DNA of 64,000 bases from Aequorivita viscosa. GTDB taxonomy: Bacteria; Bacteroidota; Bacteroidia; Flavobacteriales; Flavobacteriaceae. Of the stretch, positions 52,371-62,600 are shown one piece after another; the first letter of the stretch is position 1, and each line of letters starts with the position of its first letter. The notes beneath the pieces are model-generated. The model worked only from the letters and a program-made list of their open reading frames with translations, did not search any database and was not told the origin of the DNA. The translations under genes were made by a program, and so were the position numbers. Location of the stretch: contig NZ_FNNS01000014.1 of assembly GCF_900106795.1 (NCBI RefSeq), forward strand, positions 34,155-98,154, in the 5' to 3' direction.

Positions 52371-53464
52371 TGTTGTTTGGGAAAAGTAATGGTGAAAATT
52401 GCACCTGTTGGATTATTTGATTTGTATTCAATAGTGCCACGATGCCCTTTTATGATACCGTGAACAACACTTAGCCCTAATCCTGAACCGTTTCCAACTC
52501 CTTTTGTTGTAAAAAACGGCTGAAAAACTTTTTCTATATTTTCGGGAGTAATACCAGGTCCTTCATCAGAGATTTTAAGAACTATTTTTTTTGGAGTTTG
52601 GGTCAATCGTAACTTAATTAATCCTTCTTTTGGTGAAAAGTAAACCGCATTTAACACCAAATTGAAAATTACTTGTGTAAGTTGTATAGTATCTACCTTC
52701 ATCAGCACCTCCTCTTTTGGAAGTCGGATTTTGTATTTCACTTCATTTTTGGTAAGTGTTGAGTCGAGCAGGTTCATTGCGTCGCTTACCACAGGAACAA
52801 TGTCCACTTCAGTCATATTCTGTGGCATTTCACAAGCAAAGAACATTAATTTTTTTACTACTTCACGTGAATATATAGCGCTGTTTATTATTTTTTCAAT
52901 ATCCTTTCCGCTTTGCGAATCTAGGTTATTTTTACTTTTTATAAGCTCTGCAAAACCTAAGATGTTTGCAAGGGGAGTGTTGAGTTCGTGAGCAATTCCG
53001 GCGGTTATTTCGCCTAAAATACTCAAACGATCGGCGTGTTCCATTTTTCGTTTTACTACTGCTTCATTGTCGCGAATAGCTGCTCTTTCTAGCAAATCTC
53101 CAATGTTAACGGCAACCGTTTTGAGTAAGGTGATTTCTTCAATTAAAAAATCTTCTTTTGTGTATTTATTTGCGGGATAATGAATTTTAATAAACCCTTT
53201 CGGCTCGTTAAACACTTTAATGTCACTTTTTATTGAAACACTTTTTCGTGGCAGCGCAGAAGAAATTAGGTGAAAGGGGCTCGAATGTATTTCAACAATT
53301 GTATCATCGTCAAATTGCAAAGCACGGCGGACACTGAGCGCTATGGAATATAGCGTTTTGTCCAACTCTTTGTAGTCGTTATTTACAATAATTGATGAAA
53401 CCTCGTACAGACAGGTAAGTTCTTTAATACGTTCCTTTAGGTCTTTTTCGATTGTCATGGACAA
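52367..53464 (-). CDS. Sensor histidine kinase with N-terminal GAF-like region, cytoplasmic
   Basis: The 365-residue protein has a GAF-like sensory part (about 10-125) without membrane segments, so it senses a cytoplasmic signal. The HisKA box has His159 in GEITAGIAHELNTPLANILGF. The HATPase_c domain follows with N box NLVLNAVYFS, G1 ISDEGPG, F box EKVFQPFFTTK and G2 GSGLGLSVVHGI. The stop overlaps the response-regulator start by 4 nt. The signal is unknown. Confidence 0.94.
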   Translation of the reverse strand: MSMTIEKDLKERIKELTCLYEVSSIIVNNDYKELDKTLYSIALSVRRALQFDDDTIVEIHSSPFHLISSALPRKSVSIKSDIKVFNEPKGFIKIHYPANKYTKEDFLIEEITLLKTVAVNIGDLLERAAIRDNEAVVKRKMEHADRLSILGEITAGIAHELNTPLANILGFAELIKSKNNLDSQSGKDIEKIINSAIYSREVVKKLMFFACEMPQNMTEVDIVPVVSDAMNLLDSTLTKNEVKYKIRLPKEEVLMKVDTIQLTQVIFNLVLNAVYFSPKEGLIKLRLTQTPKKIVLKISDEGPGITPENIEKVFQPFFTTKGVGNGSGLGLSVVHGIIKGHRGTIEYKSNNPTGAIFTITFPKQQ

Positions 53465-53589
53465 ATATTCAGTTTATTCAAAGGTAGTAAATTTGAATGG
53501 TAGCTCGATTTAACCTGAAGAATGGATTTATATAAATATTGTGATTAGCTAAAAGAACGATGCGAGTTCAGTTTCTGAAAATTCTGTAA

Positions 53590-53943
53590 TCAATCAAGAT
53601 CTTTTTTTACTAATAGATAAATGTTATTATCAAGAGGGAGATAGCCTTGATCATAAAGGTAAAAATATGTGGAACCAGATTTTGTAGTATAAATACTTGT
53701 GAAATAGTCAAAACTAAATCCAAGTCCTAATAGTTTCTCCTTGGTTGTTTTCGTTTTGCCTTCGGGGTTAAGGCTTTCTAAAATCCGGTAGTTTTTCCGA
53801 AGCCAATTATTGGTAGTTCGAACTATATTTTTTCGGTCTTTGTTGAGTAGATTATTGCGCATATTGCGGCATTGGTCGCTGCAGTATATTTTGTCTGCGC
53901 GGCCCTTTACCTTAGTTCCACATTCTGGACAGATTTTTTCCAT
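53590..53943 (-). CDS. Zinc-ribbon protein, conserved hypothetical
   Basis: The 117-residue protein has an N-terminal treble-clef or zinc ribbon (CPECGTKV...YCSDQCRN, ligands Cys5, Cys8 and a CxxxC pair at about 21-25). It continues with a basic helix (RNNLLNKDRKNIVRTTNNWLRKNY) and a C-terminal β-rich part (YFTSIYTTKSGSTYFYLYDQGYLPL). The fold suggests nucleic-acid or protein binding. It is a short flavobacterial family that I cannot name, upstream of the two-component pair on the same strand. Confidence 0.8.
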   Translation of the reverse strand: MEKICPECGTKVKGRADKIYCSDQCRNMRNNLLNKDRKNIVRTTNNWLRKNYRILESLNPEGKTKTTKEKLLGLGFSFDYFTSIYTTKSGSTYFYLYDQGYLPLDNNIYLLVKKDLD

Positions 53944-54077
53944 AATCTAAAGATAGGATATTTTTTAAAATTACCAATCTTCAGAAAACTCGACAAGAGA
54001 CTTTGGTTGAATGTTATTTGGTTTAAGCTGCTTTAGAACAATTGTTTCCCACAATATCGCACTCCTTTTATAGTAGT

Positions 54078-54983
54078 TTACTTGGAGTTCGATTTTGCTA
54101 AATCGTATCTATAAACCATTTCAAGTTTCACAAAAATACTTCCTTTAAACGGTGGGTTTAATTGGGTGCGGTCATCCCCAAATCGAAAAGCCGAAAGGGC
54201 TAAATCAATTTTGTCGTTTTTTTCATAAACTTTATAATCGTCGTTTGCGTAGCCCAGTTTGGTGCGCAATAAAATTCGTTCATCAAAAACATTGAATTGA
54301 AGGTAGGTAGCAAATTCAGTAGAGCTGAGGTCTGCGTACATTGCAGGCGAATTATCGAATTGTAGATTAAAACTACGACTAATACCGAAGTAATCAATTC
54401 CTAAGGTTGCGGCTCCTAAATTATAGTTTATATCGCCCTTTATAGGAAGGCTCAAATCCATTTCGAATTTTTCGTTAGGACTTTTGTAGTAAAGCCCCAA
54501 AATTGGAGTTGCGAAAACACCATAAGCTTCCTGCGAGGCATAAAATCCAATTCGATATAATAGATTTTCACTTTTCTTATATTTCAATATCCCGATTCCA
54601 CCTATGTAAAAATCATCACTTGAAATTTGTTTATAATCTGAAGCAATTTTAGGAAGTAAAACTAGTGTTGTGCTCCATTTTTCAGACCAAGTAGATGCCA
54701 GCCCAAGGGAGAGAAATGTATTGTAAAGATTCTTAAATTCTGAATCAGGAAACAATTGTAATTTATTAAAACTAAATTCCGCTCCCGTAATTAAGGCGTG
54801 ATTTTCATTAATAGGAATAGGAACAGTTAGCCCAGCTTTGAAAGATGTTATACTAGTGCTTTCGTCAATATTTTTAAATTCATTTTTAATGGATTGCCCG
54901 TACCCAATTTTGAAAAGATCAATATATTCTTGACCGATACAGAAAAAAGGTAATAAGAAGATTATGAGTACGCTTTTTCTCAC
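54078..54983 (-). CDS. DUF6268-like outer-membrane beta-barrel protein
   Basis: The 301-residue protein has a signal peptide (ends FFCIGQ) and regular amphipathic β-strands (SITSFKAGLTVPIPINENHALITGAEFSF, STTLVLLPKIASDYK, ILKYKKSENLLYRIGFYAS and so on). It is a probable porin-like or structural barrel. It starts 25 nt after the PLP-enzyme gene, so the two are probably cotranscribed. The function is unknown. Confidence 0.8.
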   Translation of the reverse strand: MRKSVLIIFLLPFFCIGQEYIDLFKIGYGQSIKNEFKNIDESTSITSFKAGLTVPIPINENHALITGAEFSFNKLQLFPDSEFKNLYNTFLSLGLASTWSEKWSTTLVLLPKIASDYKQISSDDFYIGGIGILKYKKSENLLYRIGFYASQEAYGVFATPILGLYYKSPNEKFEMDLSLPIKGDINYNLGAATLGIDYFGISRSFNLQFDNSPAMYADLSSTEFATYLQFNVFDERILLRTKLGYANDDYKVYEKNDKIDLALSAFRFGDDRTQLNPPFKGSIFVKLEMVYRYDLAKSNSK

Positions 54984-55008
54984 GATTGAAATCCGTTAAT
55001 TTATAGGA

Positions 55009-56511
55009 TTATTCAAAGGTGAACCAATCCTTCATAATGTTATCGTCCGTTTCATTTAAATGAACAAATTCATTGCTTTGAGTATTATGAGTGTAGTCTT
55101 TCGCCCATTCCGAAAAATTTTCAGACAATTGTTTAATGGCGTCACAAACATAATAAGCTTCTTCACTCGTACTTGTAGGGTGGAGAGACATCCGTATCCA
55201 TCCGGGTTTGTGCGTTAAATCCCCAAGATCTATTTCACAGGTTATATTACTTGAAGTTTCTTGGTCTACATGAAGCAAAAAGTGGCCGTAAGTTCCTGCA
55301 CATGAACATCCACCACGGGTCTGTATGCCGAAGCGATCATTTAAGATTTTTACACCTAAATTGAAATGTAAATCGTCTATGTAAAAACTAAAAATTGCTA
55401 ACCTGTCTTGAGTGTGAGGAGCGAGAATTTTGAGGTTTTCAATGCCCGAAAGCTCTTTAAAAACGATATTTAAAAGTTCATGCTCGCGTTTCAACATATT
55501 TTCCACGCCAATCTGTTCTTTCAAACGAATAGAAAGTGCGGTGCGGATTGTTTGTAGAAAACCAGGTGTTCCGCCGTCTTCCCTGGTTTCAATATCGTCT
55601 ATATATTTATGATTGCCCCAAGGGTTTGTCCAAGATACAGTACCGCCACCAGGATTATCGGGAATTGTGTTTTTATATAGATTATTATTAAAAATTAGGA
55701 CTCCACTGCTTCCCGGACCTCCTAAAAATTTATGAGGCGAAAAGAATATTGCGTCTAAATGGGCGCCTTCTTCTTCGGGGTGCATATCTATTGCAACATA
55801 AGGTGCAGAACAAGCAAAATCTACAAAACAAAGGCCACCGTTTTGGTGCATTAGCTTGGCAATTTCGCGATATGGAGTTTGAATTCCAGTTACATTAGAA
55901 CAGCCGGTTACAGCGGCTATTTTAATAGGGTAATCTTTATGTTTTTCAAGTGCCTCTTTAAAATTATTCATGCATACCAAAACATCATCATTTGGGGCAA
56001 CAACCACAACTTTGGCAATAGTTTCTAGCCATGAAGTTTGGTTGCTATGATGTTCCATGTGTGTTACAAAAATTACAGGCCGCATTGCATCGGGAATCGT
56101 TGTATAAGGACGTATGTTTTCAGGGATTTTCAATCCTAAGATGCGTTGGAACTTGTTAATGGCTCCAGTCATACCGCTTCCTGAAGTAATGAGCACGTCG
56201 TTTGAATTGGCGTTAACGTGCTTTTTAATGATGTTTCGCGCTTCGTGATACGCTTTGGTCATTGCGGTTCCCGTTACTGAAGTTTCGGTATGGGTATTCG
56301 CAACAAAAGGTCCAAAATCATTTAATAACTTTTCCTCGATGGGGCGATATAGTCGGCCACTGGCAGTCCAATCGGTATAGATAATTTTTTTCCTTCCGAA
56401 AGGGGAAGTGAATTCTTGGTCTATACCTACAATATTGTTTCGGAAAGGTTCAAAATACTTCTCCAAATCACTGATTTTAGCTTTATTCTCCGAAGTCATC
56501 ATTTCTTTCAT
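55009..56511 (-). CDS. Class V aminotransferase-fold PLP enzyme (cysteine-desulfurase-like)
   Basis: The 500-residue protein has the PLP lysine in IFFSPHKFLGGPGSSG, cofactor contacts in VTHMEHHSNQTSW and VDFACSAPYVAID, and a potential catalytic cysteine in TRGGCSCAGTYGH, close to the loop used by NifS/SufS-type desulfurases. The C-terminal extension (about 430-500) is longer than in IscS (about 400). Family members of this length are annotated only as aminotransferase class V; the real substrate is unknown. ATG at 56502 and 56499 are alternative starts. Confidence 0.88.
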   Translation of the reverse strand: MKEMMTSENKAKISDLEKYFEPFRNNIVGIDQEFTSPFGRKKIIYTDWTASGRLYRPIEEKLLNDFGPFVANTHTETSVTGTAMTKAYHEARNIIKKHVNANSNDVLITSGSGMTGAINKFQRILGLKIPENIRPYTTIPDAMRPVIFVTHMEHHSNQTSWLETIAKVVVVAPNDDVLVCMNNFKEALEKHKDYPIKIAAVTGCSNVTGIQTPYREIAKLMHQNGGLCFVDFACSAPYVAIDMHPEEEGAHLDAIFFSPHKFLGGPGSSGVLIFNNNLYKNTIPDNPGGGTVSWTNPWGNHKYIDDIETREDGGTPGFLQTIRTALSIRLKEQIGVENMLKREHELLNIVFKELSGIENLKILAPHTQDRLAIFSFYIDDLHFNLGVKILNDRFGIQTRGGCSCAGTYGHFLLHVDQETSSNITCEIDLGDLTHKPGWIRMSLHPTSTSEEAYYVCDAIKQLSENFSEWAKDYTHNTQSNEFVHLNETDDNIMKDWFTFE

Positions 56512-56562
56512 TACACTATAAAGTTATATAATGCTATTAAAAATAAGCATATTATACCTTGA

Positions 56563-58635
56563 TTATTTCTCAAAGGCTTTCACGCCGCTTCGCAACCAAG
56601 CGTAATATTCTTCACCATCGGGAGTATAACCTATTGGATCTACTAGGTTTGATTCATCGTGATCCATCAAAACGTAGAAAGGTTGAGCGTTTGCTTCATA
56701 TTTCAGAATTTGGAATTCGCTCCATTTTTGACCGATATAGCGAAGTTTTTTTCCAGAGATTTCGGAAGTTATTTCTTCGCCATCAGGCAACGGGCGTTTG
56801 TCATCAACATATAGTGAAATGAGTACGATATCTTCTTTTAAAAGTTTCAAGATTTTTGGCTCACTCCATACGCGCTCTTCCATTTTTCGACAGTTAACGC
56901 ATGCAAAACCAGTAAAGTCAATTAAAACGGGCTTTCCAACCTTCTTTGCATAAGCCAATCCTGTGTCATAATCTTTAAAGGCGATAATGTCTTGTGGGCC
57001 TAAATGTGAACCTTCAGGAAATTCCTGTGCAGTAGCTCCACCTCCGCCACTCGACTTGGTGTAACCAACTCCATAAGGAGATTCGCTGTACTGCATCGGT
57101 GGTGGGAAACCGCTGATTAATTTTAATGGCGCACCCCAAAGTCCAGGGATTAAATAGACGGTGAATGCCAAAACTAGCATCGCAAGACTCGCGCGACCTA
57201 CAGAAATATTTGTAACGGGTGAATCGTGTGGCAACTGAATTTTTCCGAAGAGGTATAACGCCAAGGCTCCAAATACTGCAATCCAAATAGCTAGGAAAAC
57301 TTCACGCTCTAACCAATGAAGTTGAAGTACTAAATCGGCATTGGATAAGAATTTGAACGCAAGCGCTAGTTCCAAAAACCCTAAAAATACTTTTACTGTG
57401 TTAAGCCATCCTCCCGATTTTGGTAGTGAATTCATCCACCCTGGAAATGCTGCGAATAGCGCAAAAGGTAATGCTAGCGCTAATGAAAAACCAAACATTC
57501 CAACGAATGGCGCAATTCCTCCTTTAGAAGCTGCTTCAACCAGCAAGTACCCAATAATAGGTCCGGTACAAGAAAAAGAAACTATTGCCAAGGCAAGCGC
57601 CATAAAAAAGATACCAATCATACCACCTCTGTCTGCTTGTTTATCGGCTTTGGTTGCCCAAGAACTTGGGAGTGTGATTTCGTAAGCGCCTAAAAAAGAA
57701 AACGCAAAAAATAAAATGAGTAAAAAGAAAATTACATTAAACCATACATTGGTTGAAAGTGCATTGAGCGCATCTGCCCCAAAAAACCAGGTTACAACGG
57801 CACCTAGAAATACATAAATTACAATAATTGCAATTCCGTAAATAATTGCGTTTTTAATACCAATTGCCCGTGTCTTGCTTTGTTTCGTAAAAAAGCTAAC
57901 CGTCATTGGTATCATTGGGAAAATACAAGGCGTAAGTAAAGCGGTGAATCCAAAAAGGAAAGCCACAATAAATATAGTCCACAAGCCTTTTTCTTCTTGC
58001 TTTTTAGTCTGTTGTACAGCAGAAAGCGATGCGTCTTTTGAGGCTTGTTCAGCGTTCAGTGCTGTTTCGTCCGATGGAGAATCTATCGCTGCTAAAGCCT
58101 CGTCTGTTTCATCTGAAGAATCTAGGTTTTCAGAAGCTTCGGTATCATCAGTTGTAGTTGTAGTTGCTGAACCAGGTGCTGGTGCAGGAATGTTAAAAAC
58201 CAAATCTACGTAGGTGGGCGGTAAGCAATTAGTGTCATCACACACCATAAACTCAAGTTCTCCTTTTACGGTAGTTCCTTTGTTTCCTGTTAATTTTATA
58301 CGTTGGGTAAAAGTGGCAGTTTTTTCAAAATAGGTAATTACCATATCAAAAACAGGATCGAGTTCGGTAACTCCTTTGTCTTCTTTTGTTTTCCCAACCA
58401 ACTTATATGCATCGTTTGCTTCAAATCTAAAAACAGTAGGTAACGGGCCGTCTTCTGGTACTACTTGTGAGTATAAATGCCATTTATCGTCGATGATTGC
58501 TTTTGAGATAAGATCGTATTCAGTCTCTGATACTTTTTTAACACTGGTAGACCATTCTACGGGGTCAAGTATTTGAGAATGAACGGCGGTGAAAGATATT
58601 GTGGCAAGTAGGAGGGAGAGAAAAAACTTCTTCAT
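56563..58635 (-). CDS. dsbD: Protein-disulfide reductase DsbD family (thiol:disulfide interchange protein)
   Basis: The protein is 690 residues from the ATG at 58635 (MKKFFLSLLLATISFTAVHSQ, a signal peptide); the frame extends further but adds no plausible protein. The N-terminal periplasmic DsbD-α-like domain binds FEANDAYKLVG-type β structure with Cys pair CDDTNC. Eight membrane helices follow with LLTPCIFPMIPM and FSCTGPIIGYLL, the redox cysteines. The C-terminal thioredoxin-like γ domain has CVNC in FACVNCRKMEERVW. It moves electrons from thioredoxin to periplasmic thiols. A Thr/Ser/Asp-rich linker lies at about 200-235. Confidence 0.95.
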   Translation of the reverse strand: MKKFFLSLLLATISFTAVHSQILDPVEWSTSVKKVSETEYDLISKAIIDDKWHLYSQVVPEDGPLPTVFRFEANDAYKLVGKTKEDKGVTELDPVFDMVITYFEKTATFTQRIKLTGNKGTTVKGELEFMVCDDTNCLPPTYVDLVFNIPAPAPGSATTTTTDDTEASENLDSSDETDEALAAIDSPSDETALNAEQASKDASLSAVQQTKKQEEKGLWTIFIVAFLFGFTALLTPCIFPMIPMTVSFFTKQSKTRAIGIKNAIIYGIAIIVIYVFLGAVVTWFFGADALNALSTNVWFNVIFFLLILFFAFSFLGAYEITLPSSWATKADKQADRGGMIGIFFMALALAIVSFSCTGPIIGYLLVEAASKGGIAPFVGMFGFSLALALPFALFAAFPGWMNSLPKSGGWLNTVKVFLGFLELALAFKFLSNADLVLQLHWLEREVFLAIWIAVFGALALYLFGKIQLPHDSPVTNISVGRASLAMLVLAFTVYLIPGLWGAPLKLISGFPPPMQYSESPYGVGYTKSSGGGGATAQEFPEGSHLGPQDIIAFKDYDTGLAYAKKVGKPVLIDFTGFACVNCRKMEERVWSEPKILKLLKEDIVLISLYVDDKRPLPDGEEITSEISGKKLRYIGQKWSEFQILKYEANAQPFYVLMDHDESNLVDPIGYTPDGEEYYAWLRSGVKAFEK

Positions 58636-58739
58636 TGGGGAAATGATATTATATAGATGCATAGTATTTGTCAAATTCGCAGGAACAATTAGGTCTCTAA
58701 TTTTTGATTTCACAAGTGTAAAATGTGAAAAAATAAACG

Positions 58740-58747
58740 CAAATATA
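58740..58747 (-). promoter_or_regulatory. Possible -7 element for dsbD
   Basis: TATATTTG on the minus strand matches TAnnTTTG about 105 bp before the chosen dsbD start. No matching TTTG was found at the -33 distance. Confidence 0.3.
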
Positions 58748-58913
58748 CATATCATGTTTGATTTTAATATTCTAATAGAATGTAAATAGGCACTTTAATT
58801 AATATGAAATTGGCTGATTCATATTTAGGTATAATATAAAAATAGCTTTACTTTTGGAGTTGCTATTCAAATTCACATTATATTCGCCGAAAATTTCTTA
58901 AAACTATTAGATA

Positions 58914-59423
58914 ATGAAATTGACTAAACTCTTTTCTATATTATTAATCGCTGTTGTTTCATTTAGTTGCAGCAAAAGCGATGATAGCTCCGACGCTTAC
59001 CAATTCAATAAAGACAATCTAACAGGAACTTATTCCTTAAATTCGTTTAAAAGTAAAGAGATTAAAACTATAAAAGTGGAAGGTTTTGATGTGGTTACCA
59101 CCATTGTATCTACTGGTGATACTTTTGATATGATGTACAAATTCGATTCCAACAATGTGCTTACAAAGGATGGCACATACCGCGTTACCGAAGTAAAAAC
59201 CCTAGGTGGTGAGACTTCGCAAGAAACTTATATTATCGATTTGGATGGTGAAACAGAATCGTATTCAGTTAATGCGAACACAACCGAATTAACAATAAAA
59301 GATATAACATACCAAGTTGGCAACTTTAGTCGTACCGGCTTTAAAATTAGTTATGAGTACGTAACTGTCGAAGAGAACGGAAATAAAGTTGAGTATAACG
59401 AAGAGTGGGTATTCAAGAAGTAA
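58914..59423 (+). CDS. Small lipocalin-like lipoprotein
   Basis: The 169-residue protein has lipobox VVSFSC (Cys about residue 19), followed by SKSDDSSD. An up-and-down β pattern follows: LTGTYSLNSFKSKEI, TFDMMYKFDSNNVLTKDGTYRVTE, ETYIIDLDGETESYSV, ELTIKDITYQVG and WVFKK. This is like the lipocalin-like family common among Bacteroidetes lipoproteins. It is anchored in the outer membrane; the SDD after the cysteine resembles surface-export signals described for flavobacterial lipoproteins. The ligand is unknown. A terminator follows. Confidence 0.8.
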   Translation: MKLTKLFSILLIAVVSFSCSKSDDSSDAYQFNKDNLTGTYSLNSFKSKEIKTIKVEGFDVVTTIVSTGDTFDMMYKFDSNNVLTKDGTYRVTEVKTLGGETSQETYIIDLDGETESYSVNANTTELTIKDITYQVGNFSRTGFKISYEYVTVEENGNKVEYNEEWVFKK

Positions 59424-59446
59424 GAAAAAACATTTTTTTAAATAAT

Positions 59447-59475
59447 AAAAGCTATCCGAAGGGGTGGCTTTTTTT
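59447..59475 (+). terminator. Terminator after the lipocalin-like lipoprotein gene
   Basis: AAAAGCTATCC and GGGTGGCTTTT form a stem around GAAG, followed by T5. Confidence 0.75.
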
Positions 59476-59678
59476 GTTGGAAAATCCCGTTTTACAATAT
59501 TGTTTGAACAAAATTTGATTAAAATTGTGTTGCTTGAAGGTTGAGCTAACCATCAAATCCTCATATCATTCTATTAGTTTAAATTCAAATTTAGAAGAGC
59601 TTAAGTCAATATAATATTTCAAGATTTAAATCGCCCGATGCATTGTAATAATCCATATTAATTTCCTTCAAAATTGCT

Positions 59679-59686
59679 TACTTTTG
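59679..59686 (+). promoter_or_regulatory. -7 element of the ileS promoter
   Basis: TACTTTTG fits TAnnTTTG. It is 13 bp before ATG 59700 and 25 bp before ATG 59712; the short distance to 59700 makes 59712 a serious candidate for the translation start. Confidence 0.5.
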
Positions 59687-59699
59687 CAAACTTTATTGA

Positions 59700-62600
59700 A
59701 TGAATAACGTTATGGAGAATAAATTTAAGGAATACAAAGGGTTAGACCTTCCCAAAGTAGCAGAGGATATACTCGATTTTTGGAAAAAAGAAAATATTTT
59801 TGAAAAAAGTATTTCTATTCGAGAAGGATCAGAGCCATTTGTGTTTTTTGAAGGACCGCCATCAGCCAATGGTCTTCCTGGAATTCACCACGTAATGGCG
59901 CGAGCAATCAAAGATATTTTTTGCCGCTACCAAACCCAAAAAGGATATAAAGTAGATAGAAAAGCAGGTTGGGATACCCACGGATTGCCTATAGAACTTG
60001 GCGTTGAAAAAGAATTGGGGATTACCAAAGAAGACATTGGAAACAAGATTTCTGTAGAAGAGTATAACGCTGCTTGTAAAAAAGCAGTAATGCGATATAC
60101 CGATGTTTGGAATAATCTTACCGAAAAAGCGGGTTATTGGGTAGATATGGAAAATCCATACGTAACCTACGAACCAAAATATATGGAATCGGTTTGGTGG
60201 TTGCTTAAAGAAATATACAACAAAGATTTAATTTATAAAGGATATACAATTCAGCCGTATTCCCCGAAAGCGGGAACGGGCCTGAGTTCGCACGAGCTTA
60301 ACCAGCCTGGAACGTATCAAGATGTTACAGACACCACTGTTGTGGCTCAATTTCATGCAGTAGCCGAAACATTGCCCGATTTTTTAGCAGAAGAATCAAA
60401 CAACATCTGGTTTCTAGCCTGGACCACAACCCCGTGGACATTACCTAGTAACACCGCGCTTACCGTAGGGCCAAAGATTGATTATGTGTTAGTAAAAACG
60501 TATAATCAGTATACATTTCAGCCAATAAATGTAATTTTAGCTAAAAACTTAGTTGCTAATCAGTTTTCTGGAAAATTTGAAGAAAAACCGAATGCCGATG
60601 CCTTAGAAGCGTTTAAGCAAGGCGATAAAAAGATTCCTTATTATATAGTCAAGGAATTTAAAGGGTCCGATTTGGTTGGAATTAAATATGAGCAGCTGCT
60701 CGATTATGTGCTTCCCTATGAAAACCCGGAAAACGCTTTCAGAATAATTTCTGGAGATTTCGTAACTATTGAGGATGGAACCGGAATTGTGCATACCGCA
60801 CCAACTTTTGGAGCCGATGATGCCAAAGTAGCAAAAGAAGCAGAGCCAGAAGTGCCGCCAATGTTGGTTAAAGATGAAAACGGAAATTTAGTTCCTCTTG
60901 TAGATTTACAAGGAAAATTCCGCCCTGAAATGAAAGAGCTTGCAGGCAAGTATGTAAAGAATGAATATTATGACGATGCAGATGTGCCTGAAAAATCAGT
61001 AGACGTTGAGTTGGCAATTAAGTTAAAAACAGAAAACAAAGCCTTTAAGGTTGAAAAATATGTGCACAGCTACCCAAACTGCTGGCGTACTGATAAGCCT
61101 ATTCTTTACTACCCAATGGATTCGTGGTTTATAAAAGTAACGAGCTTTAGAGATCGTATGCATGAATTGAACAAGGAAATTAATTGGAAACCCAAAGCTA
61201 CGGGGGAAGGCCGTTTTGGCAACTGGTTAGCCAACGCGAACGACTGGAACCTTTCACGTTCTAGATACTGGGGGATTCCGCTGCCTATCTGGAGAACTGA
61301 AGATGGAAAAGAAGAACTTATAATAGGCTCTGTTGAAGAGCTTATGACTGAAATGGACAAATCTGTAGCCGCCGGATTTATGTCGAAAAATATTTTTGAA
61401 GGATTTAAGGCAGGCGATTTCTCCGATGAAAATTACAACCAAATCGATCTTCATAAAAATATAGTCGATCAAATAATTCTTGTATCACCAAGTGGAAAAC
61501 CGATGAAGCGCGAATCCGACTTGATAGATGTTTGGTTTGACAGCGGAAGTATGCCCTATGCACAGTGGCATTACCCTTTTGAGAATAAAGAAAAAGTGGA
61601 TACAACTTGGCGCAAAGCCGACTTTATAGCGGAAGGTGTAGATCAAACCCGAGGTTGGTTCTATACTTTGCACGCCATCGCCACGATGATGTTTGATGAT
61701 GTTGCCTATAAAAATGTGGTGTCAAATGGTCTCGTTTTAGACAAAAACGGGCAGAAAATGAGTAAACGATTGGGCAATGCTATTGATCCTTTTGAAGTAA
61801 TAAACCAATACGGGCCAGATGCAACACGATGGTATATGATAAGCAATGCCAATCCGTGGGACAATCTTAAGTTTGACCAAGATGGTATTTCGGAAGTGCG
61901 CAATAAATTTTTCGGAACGCTTTATAATACCTATAGTTTTTTCAGCCTATATGCCAACTTAGATAAGTTTCATTATCTTGAAGAAGATTTCCCATTAGAG
62001 AAACGGCCTGAAATTGACCGGTGGGTACTGTCAGAATTAAATACACTTATTCAAAAAGTAGATGAATATTATGCGGAATACGAGCCAACCAAAGCGGTTC
62101 GTGCCATTTCAGAATTTGTTCAAGAAAATTTAAGCAATTGGTTTGTTCGCTTAAGCAGAAGAAGATATTGGAAGGGTAGCTATAGTGACGATAAGATCTC
62201 GGCCTATCAAACGCTTTACACTTGCTTATTGACCGTTGCAAAGTTGGGTGCTCCCGTGGCTCCGTTCTTTATGGATCGATTGTATAAAGACCTAGTTGCT
62301 GGCACGTCGGGAGAGGCAATTGAATCTGTGCATTTAACCAATTTTCCAATAGCAGATATATCTTACATTGATAAAAAGCTAGAACACAAAATGCAAAAAG
62401 CACAAACAATTTCGTCTTTGGTGCTTTCATTGCGCCAGAGAGAAAAGATTAAAGTGCGACAACCGCTTCAAAAAATTATGATTCCCGTTTTAGAAGAAGC
62501 TGAAAGAGAAGAAATATTGGCCGTTTCCAATTTGATAAAAAGCGAAGTAAACGTAAAGGAAATTGAGTTAATTGATGAAGGAAGTGGTCTGTTAGTTAAG

